Assembly (NCBI RefSeq): GCF_041734735.1
Contig: NC_134882.1
Span: 19,773,428 to 19,837,427, forward strand
DNA length: 64,000 nt
Direction of reading: 5' to 3'
Origin: Babylonia areolata
Lineage: Eukaryota; Mollusca; Gastropoda; Neogastropoda; Buccinidae
Position numbers and translations under genes: made by a program. The notes under the pieces are model-generated. The model ran no database searches, had not been told where the DNA came from, and saw only the letters and a list, made by a program, of their open reading frames with translations. Shown piece by piece: positions 9,976 through 23,212 of the stretch; the first letter of the stretch is position 1; each line of letters opens with the position of its first letter.

Positions 9976-10542
9976 TATAGCTTTGTACATGTCTTGGTTT
10001 GGCAAAATTTGAACTAAAAAGGAAAAAAAAAAAGGTATTGGCTGCAAGATAGGGAGATGTGCTGCCAAGAGGTGCAGTGCTTAAAAAAGGTATCCACACA
10101 TTTTCGAATAAGATAAGCTGATGTTGCATGTATTATTAATGATTTTTTAAGTATCTAGTTTTGAATTAATCAATGTTTTTTTTCTGGGCCACTTTTTCAT
10201 TACGGAGAAGGGCATCATGAGCGATATGCAGCGCCACCTTTTTAATTGCTTTCATTTACAGAGATTAAACAATTTTAATGCAGAGAAGGGGGCAACTTAT
10301 GTTGCTGTGGTTTATGCTCATGATGCACACAGGAATTTCAGTTTGTCTTGAAGCAGTGACTTGAAAACTGCATTGTAAACCTTATAATGCACTTGATTTG
10401 TTGCTCTTACTTATCTTTAAAACGCACACATTGCATCTGCACTTAAATCAGCTTGATGTATGTGTGTTTACTGTGCCTGTTAGAAAGTTGTTTACACTAA
10501 ATCACACACTGCACACATCTTGTTCGACTGCTTGACAAAATC

Positions 10543-10548
10543 TTTATT
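10543..10548 (-). terminator. Candidate polyadenylation signal AATAAA (minus strand)
   Basis: Plus-strand TTTATT reads AATAAA on the minus strand. About 30-60 bp beyond it the minus strand is GU-rich (GTGTGCAGTGTGTGATTTAG near 10496-10515), a good downstream element. The T-rich to A-rich change in the plus strand falls at the same place, so this could be the 3' end of the LMO7-like transcript. Many weaker hexamers lie between it and the stop, e.g. at 22008-22013. Confidence 0.4.
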
Positions 10549-13500
10549 CAAGCTGAAAATAACTGGTTACTTTGATTACATTCAGTTCATCACAATGCAC
10601 AGTTTCAGTCATAACCATATTTCTACAAGATGCTCAACATTTGCAGACAGAGGGGATATTGGCAGAAGACAAGATAATGTGTTACAAGCTTAGCTAAATC
10701 TGGTAAGGGGTCAGAATTTTGACAGGTGAGCAGGCGGATGTCAGAATTTTAACTTTCATTCACAAAATAATTTTGAAAAAGTTAGGTTGAGACTATTTAA
10801 AAAGGGGTTTGGGGGTGGGAGTGGGTGGTAGCATAAGTAATTATCTTGTTGATAAGAAGGGGGTATGGGGAAGTTTTTAAAGCAGACATGTTCTCTCAGC
10901 AGATAATTTTGTGTTTGGTTGATAACGGGTGAATGGTAATGGACCAATATACATACATCTTAATTTGTGAGCCATTGCATCCAATCTACAGTTAATGCTT
11001 GAATACTCTTGAGATACAATTCTTCTCTAAGTCACTACTATTGCCAAACAATTTGAATTTAAGCAGTCATTATCAAACACAATTTACGGCAACAAAAATG
11101 AAAATATAAAACATGGTATCAGATCACTTTCTCAAAAAAACAGTTATGCTCAGAAAACAAAATTAAGCAATACAAAAGGCAAAAGGCAGTGCAATTCTTT
11201 GTGTGTTTGTTGTTTTTTTGCATGTTGAACGGGTGAGTTTTTAAACCAAAAAAGTGTGAATCAACTAGCAAGAAAATAGACTTCTTTGCATTCACTTCAT
11301 AAACTTTTTGGAAATGAAGATGACGGAATATAAAACTCCCAAAATGAAACTTAATTTACCATCTCTGATCTGACTTACCAATATCAAACTAATCTGGCCT
11401 GTAATAAATGTAACATCTTCAAGCATGTGAAGCTGTAGAAAATTCAAAGACATACTTTTATGCATTATATATTTTTCTATTTTGGTCATCCAGTTTGTGT
11501 CACTTGACCATTCTGCGTATTGGCCATCAATAATACTAGTATCAATTCATAATCCTACAAAAATGAAATTGCTTGTACTGGACGAGATCTTAAAATTTTA
11601 GCATGTGGAATCTTAACTATTATAAGATTACTTCTTTGAACAAAAAAGTTCATTAACACTCTGACAAAGACACTAATTTGGGGGGCCTAAAAGACCACTG
11701 TAATGAAACAGAACATAACAATTGATACAATATATCTATATGAACTATATTTCTTTCAATGTATAGCATAAATTTCTTCTAATGTATGCATTTTTCCCCA
11801 ATATCATATATATATATTTATATACAAAGCATTACTACACATGAATTTTGTTCTGTCACAAAATTTATAAATTTCAACACTCCACACTTCAGGAATTTTG
11901 CTAGCATGCATACACTGTTACAGAAATGCTTGCTACTTTCTTTAAACAAAGAAATCTGTTTCAGGCATACACACACCCTCACACAAATTTACACACTGAA
12001 CAATTAAAAAATATACCAAGAAGCAGGCTGTTGTTTGTTTTGTTTTTTTCGTTATAAACTGAAACACACAGAAAATGAAGATGATAGAAAATGTACAGGA
12101 TCACATTATGGCGTATTGACAATGGGGACATGCAGACAACAGGGCTTGAGCATGCAGCAACATTCAGTGTGGAAAAAATAAAAATAAAAATAACAGACCA
12201 CGGTCATCAGTCAATTATCCCCAACAACAGCCAAAAAGAAAAAAAAAAAAAAGCTTCTTGATGGCAGGCAATGGTTATCCATCACTAGCTTCATGAAACA
12301 GGGCACCAGGATTGAAGGATGTGTACTGATGAATTGCATAAAGGCCTCAATGAAAACAACACACAAACATTGGCCAGAGTCAGTGGGGGGAGGATGCAGA
12401 GAAAAATGATGCCAGAACATTACGTCAGCTCCTGCAAGCCACCAAGGACATCTTGATGAGCCTGGAGCACTTGGTAGTCCAGTGGACATAAAACAACAAA
12501 GGGAGGACACTGGCAAGGCCTTCAACTTGTTCAAGACTTGTGTGTGGTCACCTGCCCCTATTTAATCCCGCGGGAATTGTGGAACAGTCCAGAGAAGACC
12601 ATCTCCTAACAGGTCGTGTTTAATCGCACAATGTGACCTTGATCCAATTTCCCCTCTTCCCTCAGGAAAGTGTTGGTGAGGCGTGTTTGTGGAGGGTTGC
12701 AGGGGGAATGCACATGGGTTCTTTCATGATGCTAGCTGGAAGCTGTACACAATCATTCCGGGATCATCCTCCCTATCAGTGTATGCAAATGTTGAAGTAT
12801 CAACCAAATGAACAATGCAGAAATTGCAAACGTTTGGTCCACTCAAGGCAGATATCTCAGATTTTGTCTCATGCCAATATGGCATGCTTGTTGGTGACAC
12901 TGCCCTCTGATGGTCTGGCATCTCAAAAGTGTATCACTATCTTGTAATGGCCTTTTTACAAACTACAAAATAAGGAACACAAAAACTGCTGCATTTTTCA
13001 GCAGCAGCAGCAGCAACAAAAAGTTTGTATTGCTGGACCTATGCACATGGCTGTTTCAACACATTACCCCAACAGGTGTTCATGTCCACCAAGCTACCTC
13101 ACCCCTAATCCACAACAACTCATACACCCACGAAAACTAACAATAAAAACATTTGCTGGAAACCCACTAAATATTCATGGAACAAAACGACTACCATTTA
13201 TAATATATGCACCATTTTCAATGAATTTATACAGGAACTGAAACCATCACAAGAGCCATTGTGAACAACCATAAATATCTCCTAACAATGAACACAATAT
13301 ATAATCACAACCAAGATGAGCAAAGCCATACAACACGGGCTAGTGGCCACTGCACATGTTCATGACATAAAAATGACCAACATCCATCAACAGTCAAAAT
13401 AAATGAAAATCAGTCATACACTGTATCTCCAGAATGCTCTATATAAAAGATACTATCAAGCTGCTTTCCAACCATAAACTGTACGAAGATAATCAGCTGG

Positions 13501-16500
13501 GATAATTTTTCCATTTCCATTCTATCCTCAACTGCACAGAAATGGATCAGGCACATTTGTCAGTCTGCAGGCACAGTCTGACTGATCTCTTGACATTTCT
13601 CAGACTTTACATGGCGTTTTTTTCTCTCTCAACTTTTTGTAAAAAGGCAGAATTCTGTGGAATTCATATCTTTCCTCTTGAATGCAATTATTGGTCCAGA
13701 CATGACTATATATGGTGTGAAACCTCTGAGAAAGAAATCAAGTAAACATCTGATTTAAAAAAAAGAAAAAAGGATGGAAGAAAATGACAGCTACATCCAT
13801 ACCAACATGTCTGTGAAGACTGGCAGCCAAGACAGAACTGACTTCCTCACTTGACAACTCCACAGAAAAAAAGCCACAGTGAACAGATCTCTGCCAGCAT
13901 TCAGTCATGGAGTTCAAGTAGTTTTTGTTGTTGTAAATTTGGGGGTAACATACATCCTGTGTTAACCCCTAAGAAAGACAGACCCCAATATTTGCACAAA
14001 TATTCACACATGGTGTGGTTTGAACACAGGACAACCTGACGCTACTACTCATCCATAAATCAACACATTTGCATTGAGATGGTAATACAAAAATATACCA
14101 CAATACAGTCTGAAAATGTCTACCCTTGAATTAGTAATATATGCATCAAAATGATGACAAATCAATGGTAACAATGAAAAAAAAACAAAAAAACTAAAAG
14201 GGTGGGAAAAATAAATTGTAATATATAGGGAAAACATCCTAATAAAATCTGATTCATGAATTGTAAAATGGCTTATGAAAGGCAATGTGGTAGGAAATCA
14301 CATAAAGATCCATTATCCTTGAAACAGACTTTTATCACACTACATATGAACATATGCTGTGCAGCTACAGTGACTATGTGGTCCGACGACACTGTAACAA
14401 GTGTATCAAACATGAGAAATAGCAGGCTAAAACAATAACAAAAAATGTGATGGGGGCAGGGAATGGACACAAATACCGAGAGAGAGAGAGAGAACCAAAT
14501 TAGAATCAACTAAGAGTTGAGCCAGATGCAACATGCATTCAACCATATATAGTGTACATATGAATATGTTTATATATATACTGAATAGCATCATTATTAC
14601 TTTCATAAAGTTCTATCACCTTTTCCAAAATACATATACATCCTCACTCACTGGCATTGATGACTTCATATTCCAATGATCAATCATAAACTTCAATCAT
14701 CTAAAATCAACTTTTATAATGAGAACTGGTGCAGATTCAGGTCTAAAATCTAAAAATTAACTTTAAACAACAAAGCACATTTTAAACTTCATATCACAAG
14801 AGAAAACTGTTACATGTTCTGTTTTGCACTGCGTAGAATTGCATGACATTCACGGTCGCATTGCAATGTTATGTACATTGTGTTTGAATCTGATATAAAC
14901 TTCTGACAATTTTAAAGCACCTGCAAGTGTTATAAATCTGTTCTTAAGAAAGTTTTTTGTGTTTCACAGTAGAATTGTCAAATTTTGCAATATCATAGCA
15001 GCATTCCATAAGCACGTCTTTACAACGTCGAATTATCCAAACACTCCCAAAGTTGCAGAATGATCTCACACCAATTTAGAAATAATCAAAGCAAGCCTCT
15101 TACCACATGTCAGTAAATATTTTGGTCTTCATCAGCAACAGTAATTTGCTCCATTGAGGCTGTTTCATAACCATAAATGCATATTCTCTGTGACAGACAT
15201 GGACGCTAATGTTTTGAAAGAGTCTAAAAGATGGTTGGAGAAATTAGTATGAGAGTGGCTCAGAAAGCAAAGAAATTGGTATCTATTAATTCACAGTATG
15301 ACTGACATTAGAAAACAGTTACTAGTGTTAGGTGTCTGATGAAACTGCTCCAAATGAAAGCCTGCATATAGCTGAGGTAAATGAACTCCACACTGTTCTT
15401 CCATGCTAAATGTGGGGTCAGTAATGTCTTAACACATTTTAAGCAAGCTATTCCTGCTTTCTCTTTTTCACATACACACATGTATATCATATATCATATC
15501 ACCACAGAAAAATCCAGGTTAGATCATTATCATTACTTATTTAAATTCAAAAGTTTTTTCATGATCAGATCACATTATCTATCTTCTGAAATGGCAGAGA
15601 AGGCCAGTGGTTGAAAGAAAAGAAAAAAAAAATACTGGGTGTTATTGCATCTGTGCTAATTTTAGGACACCCAACAAGAGTCAAAAGACATAGATTCATA
15701 CAAAGGCACTACACAGACTGACAGAGTGAATCCCAACCCAAACTGCACAACGGTGTTCTGGGAAACTTGAATCCTGCTTCAAAAAAAGCAGTGTGGGATG
15801 CAGTTCTATGAGGGAAATCTTTCTGACCCAAACCGCTGGCAAGATGCCCTTTTGCGAAGAAAAAGACTGCACTTGACACTTTGCACCCTGAGTACTGATT
15901 TACCAATCACACTCAGTTGGTTCCGGTGGACCAAGTATGGATATCTCCTTACTGCAGCGAGTTACATTCTCACCGGGTGCTTTATGCTTGTTGGCTCAGG
16001 ATACTGAGCACGTTCTGACTGACATTATGTGTGTGTTTTGTGTGTAGAGTATAACTACAACAGTGAAATCAGCTGTTGCAGGGCCAGTCCACAGAAACTG
16101 CAGTGCAGTGCAGTGATGGGGTATGGGTCTAATCATGTTTATCAAAGGCAGCATGGCCTGGACTGGCTTGCTTTCAGTATTCCAGTTCTGAACTTTGTAC
16201 TCTCTGGTGTACCGGGACCCCTAAATATGAGATGATCTTCGCCACTGTACCAAGAAGGATGCACTGGAATCAAGCGTCAAAAGCAGCAAATCAAACTTGT
16301 CAGAAGAAAAGAAAAAAACAAAGCAAAACCCATAATGGGTGAGAGCAAATATACTGTGACAATCCCTGCTGGATTCAAAGCGTTATTTTGCTGACACAGG
16401 GAACCTACAGCCTTTCATTCTGTGTGATGCATTCTCAGCTGTTCTGTGTGGATTGCAGGGAAAAAGAGGCATCTTGTCATGTGGTTTGTCTCCTGTCAAA

Positions 16501-16929
16501 TGATACAGTGGTTTTTAAATAAGCACAAAATACTTACAGAACATTTGAAATAAAAGAAATAAAAACACCTCAGGGCGCTTGCACTTACAAAGTGTTCAGG
16601 AGGGAGGTGCTCATAAGGAAATGCATTAAAAGGTAAATGGCGCAAAATATAAAGCTGATATACACATTTTGTAACCGAATCGTTTCGAATGCAAACACTG
16701 ACCAAGGTCCTTAACATTTATGTCACTCTTCACCGTATTCACCATCACTCAAGTTTCCAAAAGGATCAACACTCATACAGACAGGCAGCCACCTCAAAAT
16801 ATATCTGCAAACACCTCTGTCTCTGGCACCAAAGCACATGTTCTGGAACCCACAGTCAACTTATTCAGGTGAGGATGGGTGCAAGTTCTCAGTGTTGAGT
16901 TTTGTCATCAAGTGCGTTGCGTTTTTGCT

Positions 16930-17180
16930 TCATACACATACACACCTCACGTCTCTTTGTGTACACTCCATTCAAGACAATTTTGCTCCTCATCTGATTC
17001 GAAAATGGAGTCTGTTCCGCATGACTGGAACTGAAGCACAAGGTCAATGTGCTTTTCCTTCAGCAACTCCTTCTGTCTGGAATTTGTCACCACATGGATC
17101 TTGTCATGGACAGCCATCTTCATCCTTGATCAATCAGATATCTCAAAACCTGTCTATTGAAGCACTGTTACCACTCTTGT
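16930..17180 (+). mobile_element. Possible LINE 3' coding remnant
   Basis: A plus-strand frame reads FAPHLIRKWSLFRMTGT and then GQCAFPSATPSVWNLSPH. This resembles the conserved end of CR1/Jockey-type reverse transcriptases, where GxRSFSxAxPxxWNSLP is usual. The rest is diverged and no 3' tail is clear. It could also be chance similarity. Confidence 0.3.
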
Positions 17181-17277
17181 AACTTACATTTTCTTCTCTT
17201 CTTCTTTCCTGCTGTCTTGCCTGTCAACGTGCTGTTTGTTTCCATAGTATGCATGCTGGTGTGAAAAATATGTCATC

Positions 17278-17281
<4 letters not shown>

Positions 17282-17322
<41 letters not shown>

Positions 17323-17438
17323 CAGTGTTACTTATGTGCATGCTCCATCCCATGCTCATATTCTTCTGTCTGCATTTACTTGTGAAGATTACATACAGCT
17401 TTACGCTACGCTAGCGGACAGTGCTAAAGAAATGTCCC

Positions 17439-17471
<33 letters not shown>
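17282..17471. repeat. Two (GT)n tracts
   Basis: GT runs at about 17282-17321 and 17442-17471 are separated by unique sequence. Confidence 0.95.
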
Positions 17472-17474
<3 letters not shown>

Positions 17475-19679
17475 GCTGTCAGAGCCAGTTTTCGAATCAA
17501 CTTAAATGTATGCAATCCCTGTTAACTGCATTCCGAAGAGTTTGCTCTCTGCCAACAACCCTTTTTTCATTCTCCGTTCTACGAGGACATTATTTTCAGT
17601 CACACTTTTCCAGCAGCACCTTTGAATTCACAGTTTTTTTTTTCAGAACAGCAATGTGTACTCACCGCACCATTGTCAGTTCTTGTGATTACATCATTTT
17701 CATCTTGGCACTACCATGGAAACATGGCTTTCTTTGTACAGACAACTGGCTGTTGCAGCAAAACTTTGTAAAATGTGTTTCTTGATCGCTTCTGCAGGTA
17801 TCAGCACACAACTCGGCGTAACTTGCGATATTGTCAAAAGACACACACATACACACACACAAAGAGTAAATGCACCATCACACGACTCATTTCCCTCTTT
17901 CATGTAGCGTACCACCACCATTTCTGGCTACAGCATTCTTTTTTTTATCTTCTTCTTCTTCTTTTATATATATATATGTAAAGAAACCTCGGTACTGCCA
18001 CAATCTAAAATACACACCAGCTTAAAAGAAAGCTTCTTTGGTGAAATTAAAACTCCACGATGGTTGGTGGGGTACAAAGCCAGAACCAAACTTCACCAAA
18101 ACTCAGGCACTCCCCACACCCTTCCCCATTTCAGCAAAACTACATTTCTTTTTTCTAGCTTTTTTCTTTTCTCTCTCCTTCAGCTGGATGCTTAAGCGGT
18201 CACAGGTGATTCTGCACTGTAGTTCAGAGGTCTCGCCTGTCATGGTCAGCTCTTGATGTTGTTGTCCCCAGACTGTCTGTCTACGCCATGGGTGGAGACT
18301 CTGCTTCATACTTTACTGAACTTCAATCCAGCTGCAACACAGACAGATGGAAAGATGGTAAGGTACCAGGAGCACAGGCATTTTTTAGTCACCACCCACC
18401 GATGTGAGATGGATGAAGAAATTTTTATTCCAAATACATGAAGGTAAGGCGTAAGTACAGACTTCACCATCCACTTCTGTGAGATCGATGAAGAAACTTT
18501 ATTTTAATGGACTTAGCAAAACAATATGGGCACAGCAAAAAGACAGCTTCTTTTTAACTGTGGCTACATCACTCAACAAACTATGTAAGCAAAACAATTT
18601 GGAGCACATCATGTCACTCAGCAATTTACAAGATAGAAGTCTATAAGACAGTCATCTGAAATACCAATTAGAAAAACTACTTTTTAATGAAATGTAGATT
18701 CCCAGGCAACAATTCTTTTAAATTAGGTTGATCCTTCAAACTTAAGTGAAACAGAAAAAAAAACCCTCTGAAAGCCAGGCTTCTCATTCAACTCCAGTAT
18801 AAGAACAACATACATGCGCTCTAAGCATGATCTTGACAAACACTTCCACTTGTATCCCACAAAGTACACGCAACAAATCACTACACAACTGACACATTGA
18901 AACTTTAACTTATGAACACACAACTGACACAGTGAAACTTTAACTCATGAACATACACACTATGAACAGTTCATTATCTATACATATATATGTATGTTCA
19001 TTAAATCATTTACAGTCAACAGACAGTTTTAAGATTATAAATGCCTGCAGACAAACTGGAAACCTTTATCTTCTAGCTAGACCAAAGGAAACCAAACTGG
19101 CAGTGTTTTATTAACTGCACAAATGCTGGGACTTGCAGACATAACTGATAAAAACAAACTCTCAGTGAGTTTCTGTGTCTGCATGTGTGAGTGTGTGGGG
19201 GAGTGGGGGGTGGAGGGGTGGGGGGCACACAAAGACTAAACTTCAGTGAAAAAAGCAAGACCAGGAAATATGTGCATTAAACTGATTTTAGCAGCACCAA
19301 GCCTTAACTGGCATTACACATAAAGGCACACATCACGCTTATGATCATCAAGAATACTTGGGCGTATCTGAGAAACAAACGGTACCACCTAGGAAAAAAA
19401 TTATACAAACCTGGTCAAAAAACACATTGAATTTCAGCATATTTAAAAAAATTACACACATATCATTTCTAAGATTAAACAAACAATGGTCAAAAGACTC
19501 ACTGAATTTCATCATATTTTTTTCTGCCAAAAGTATCCTTATTTTTTTAAACTAAAATAATAACATCATTTTTCATCACATTACATTTTCTTTCAATGGA
19601 CAATAAAAGAACAATCCTTTGTATGAACTCTCTGATGCAATTCACATGACATTACTTTTTGATGTGAGTTACATGACAA

Positions 19680-19890
19680 TATCTTCTTCTTCTTCGTTCG
19701 TGGGCTGCAACTCCCACATTCACTCGTACGTACACAAGTGGGCTTTTTACATGTCTGACTGTTTTTACCCCACCATGTAGGCAACCATACTCCGTTTTCA
19801 GGGGTACATAACAACATACTGTGATGCGTTGTCACAGTATCAGGCATTGAAATACTGATCCAGCTGACTAGCAATCATGGCCAAGGGACC
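19680..19890 (-). mobile_element. SINE family D-related fragment
   Basis: Begins with a (CTT)n run at 19681-19694, then TTCGTGGGCTGCAACTCCCA and ACCCCACCATGTAGGCAACC, with CCGTTTTCAGGGGTA near 19792. The last two words match the middle of the family D element at 4784-5299 (ACCCCGCCATGTAGGCAGCC). The tRNA-like head is not present. It lies immediately left of the 37-bp minisatellite. Confidence 0.6.
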
Positions 19891-19913
19891 TTTAACATTT
19901 TAACTTGACAAAA

Positions 19914-20836
19914 TGATGACAGTTGTGCACATGGGTGTCATGGCCACTAATGACAACAGTTGTGCACATGGGTGTCATGGCCACTAATGACAACAGTTGT
20001 GCACATGGGTGTCATGGCCACTAATGACAACAGCTGTGCACATGGGTGTCATGGCCACTAATGACGACAGTTGTGCACATGGGTGTCATGGCCACTAATG
20101 ACGACAGTTGTGCACATGGGTGTCATGGCCACTAATGACGACAGTTGTGCACATGGGTGTCATGGCCACTAATGACAACAGTTGTGCACATGGGTGTCAT
20201 GGCCACTAATGACGACAGTTGTGCACATGGGTGTCATGGCCACTAATGACGACAGCTGTGCACATGGGTGTCATGGCCACTAATGACGACAGTTGTGCAC
20301 ATGGGTGTCATGGCCACTAATGACGACAGTTGTGCACATGGGTGTCATGGCCACTAATGATGACAGCTGTGCACATGGGTGTCACAGCTACTAATGATGA
20401 CAGCTGTGCACATGGGTGTCATGGCCACTAATGATGACAGCTGTGCACATGGGTGTCATGGCCACTAATGATGACAGTTGAGCACATGGGTGTCATGGCC
20501 ACTAATGACGACAGTTGAGCACATGGGTGTCATGGCCACTAATGACGACAGTTGTGCACATGGGTGTCATGGCCACTAATGATGACAGTTGTGCACATGG
20601 GTGTCATGGCCACTAATGACAACAGTTGTGCACATGGGTGTCATGGCCACTAATGACGACAGTTGTGCACATGGGTGTCATGGCCACTAATGACGACAGT
20701 TGTGCACATGGGTGTCATGGCTACTAATGATGACAGCTGTGCACATGGGTGTCATGGCCACTAATGATGACAGCTGTGCACATGGGTGTCATGGCCACTA
20801 ATGACGACAGTTGAGCACATGGGTGTCATGGCTACC
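19914..20836. repeat. 37-bp minisatellite, about 25 copies
   Basis: About 25 head-to-tail copies of a 37-bp unit built from TGATGACAGTTGTGCACA plus TGGGTGTCATGGCCACTAA. Variation is nearly limited to four sites: GAT/GAC/AAC near the start, TTG/CTG, TGTG/TGAG, and GCC/GCT near the end. Each unit contains the palindrome TGTGCACA. There are no spacers and no nearby protein genes of a defence type. Confidence 0.97.
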
Positions 20837-21109
20837 CTCATTGGGAGTCACAGTAAACTGTGGGGCTAGATAACAAGCTTTGTTTTTTTCTGTTTTTTTT
20901 TATCCCATTACTATGGTTCACAGATGCAGAAAGAAAAGAGAGGCAGGAAAGCAAAGAATCACACCCACACACAAACACACCCATATATCTATACACTATC
21001 ATCCTTTGTGCTGTAAGCTTTGAAGACAATGACAAAGCACACACCTTATGTCCTAAAAAAACACAACAAAAATCAACATAAAAGAACCAAAAAATTGCAT
21101 TGTGTCATT

Positions 21110-21455
21110 TTTTGTCGAGACAGATTTCTCTTAGACTTTTCTACTGGTGTGCAATTTGGGTTCCTCTCCTAAGGGAGAGTGCCTTGTATGCATACAGGAA
21201 TACTTGTTTGGTTACAAAGAGGATTTCTCTACAGAGCTTTGCCAGCGACAACTCTTCTGTTGCTGTGGGTTCTTCTGAGTACGCTAAGTGTGTGTTGCAC
21301 ACAGGGCTTTGGTTTATTGTCTCATCTGATATACTAGCACACACTACTCAAGGTCTGTTGGAGGGGGAAGTAAAATTCCTGGTCAATTTATTAGACTTGA
21401 TCCCATGGACACTCGCTTCTTAGTTGAGTGCATTACCACGTAGCTACCCCTCTAC
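21110..21455 (-). mobile_element. SINE family C
   Basis: A minus-strand copy with its tail end at the left (GAGACAGATTTCTCTTAGAC near 21117), the middle GCTGTGGGTTCTTCTGAGTA near 21260, the shared module GTCTCATCTGATA near 21320 and the head towards 21455. The B-box region is degraded. Confidence 0.65.
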
Positions 21456-21827
21456 CAGAATTAATTTTGTTGTCCGATTGAAAAAAAAAAAAAAATAATA
21501 AAAAAAAAATCAGATTAAAGTGCATGGTATGGCAATATTCATGGTGTACTGTATGATTCTCGGCAGAGAGTTTCTGTCCAAAACAAAACAGAACAAACCA
21601 ACAAAAAACACATACACACACAAAACACATGCACACACATGTATGAGTGTGTTTATATGTGATGTAACATTCACATATACTGATACAGGTATGAGTGCAA
21701 TTACATAAGAGTGTGTTTGTGCACGCATGTGGAATAGATTTTTCCACTGTAAGCGCTGACTATATCATAAATAAAACTCCAAAATGCTGCATCAGTGCAT
21801 GTCTCAATACCTGTCAAGCACGCAACC

Positions 21828-21886
21828 ACACACACACACACACACACACAAATGCACAGGCACACACACACACACACACACACACA
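21828..21886. repeat. (CA)n microsatellite
   Basis: Two CA runs are separated by AATGCACAGG. Confidence 0.95.
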
Positions 21887-23107
21887 GCTGAACTCAGCTG
21901 GTATTCCACTTTTTGCGCTCCACCCCCACACCCCCTCATATTTTTTCCATCTCCCATAACAAAATATTACATTCTCACCAACCGTAAAACAGAACAGGCA
22001 AAACATTTTTATTTCTATCACACAAATTTAAAAAAAAATGGTGGAGGAGGTGGCAGGAGTGTAGAGCATTAACAAAACAGCAAGCTGTAAACTCACAAAC
22101 ACACGCACCAAAAAAAAAAAAAAAAAAAAACCCTCCTAAAAAAAAAACCCAATAGAGACTTGACTACAACAATAAGGAGACAAGGGAAGAGAAAAGCTGT
22201 GTGGGATAAAAACAACAACAAAACAACCGTCATCCCTCCTGAAAAACAACCCGTGAACACACTCAACTAGTCTAGGTTCTAGCCTCAAACGAACACCCAC
22301 GACGAAGCCAATGTGGACAAACAAACGATACTTGCATTTCATCCCAACGTGCACATTGTGTGGCATGCCCTGTGCATCGTCGTCACAACAAACACAATGC
22401 AAAATGATGTTAACACAACACGGACCCCTCGGCCAAACCACAATGCACACCATAAGAAACAATGCACACATACTTTTTTTTTAATATTAGTTTTAAGAAA
22501 CACTTCTGTGAAGAACACTACAGATGTGCTGTCTTGAGAAAACAAAAAAATATTGCTGCATCAATATCTACATATCTATATATAATATACAATGGTGATA
22601 TATATAATATATATATATGTGTTCTATATTACACATTTCTAATATATCTGGCTTTTTGTAGCCTTCATGCCATAACCATATCAAAACAGGTATATATATC
22701 ATGATATGCATACATGTTCAATGTTACAATTTCTATTTAAAAAAAAAAAGAAAATTAAAAAAAGCTGGCTTAAGCACTCATATAGTCACGCTACGTTATA
22801 CAGACAGGATGAGATAGCAGAGACTACAGTTTAAAAGGTGGCATGCCTGTTTGTAGATAAAATTTCAAAGAGGAGCTGATATTTTCAAATATGCATGACA
22901 AATGACAACACTAAAGGATAAAAAACAACACTTGACAAACAAAACAAACTACAACATGCCGATGAAATATCTGAAAGAGAAAAAAACAAACTAATTCATT
23001 AGTGATTCAAAAGCACTCTTCAACTTTTTTCTGTGCTATTATTCATATATATTATTTAGACCATTTCAGATGGCAGACTGCACTGTTTATGAAATAATGG
23101 TGAACTG

Positions 23108-23212
<105 letters not shown>

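Larger units (their letters stand above)
5877..9995 (+). other. Putative lectin 3' UTR / downstream region
   Basis: No protein-coding exon is recognisable here. The plus strand is strongly T-rich with TTG runs, as expected of a transcribed 3' UTR. I found no canonical AATAAA after the stop until 9970, only ATTAAA variants near 7046, 7664 and 8891, so the 3' UTR may be short with a weak signal or about 4 kb long. The region contains a SINE, a TTAA MITE and a diverged tandem repeat, listed separately. Confidence 0.4.

Noticed and set aside
19914-20836. 37-bp repeats of CRISPR-like length
   Set aside because: The units are contiguous with no spacers, the genome is eukaryotic and no cas-like genes are near. 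It is a minisatellite.
21433-22545. Frames of 70-125 codons around CA tracts
   Set aside because: Dominated by Thr/His or Cys/Val repeats and A-rich runs, with no homology I can name.
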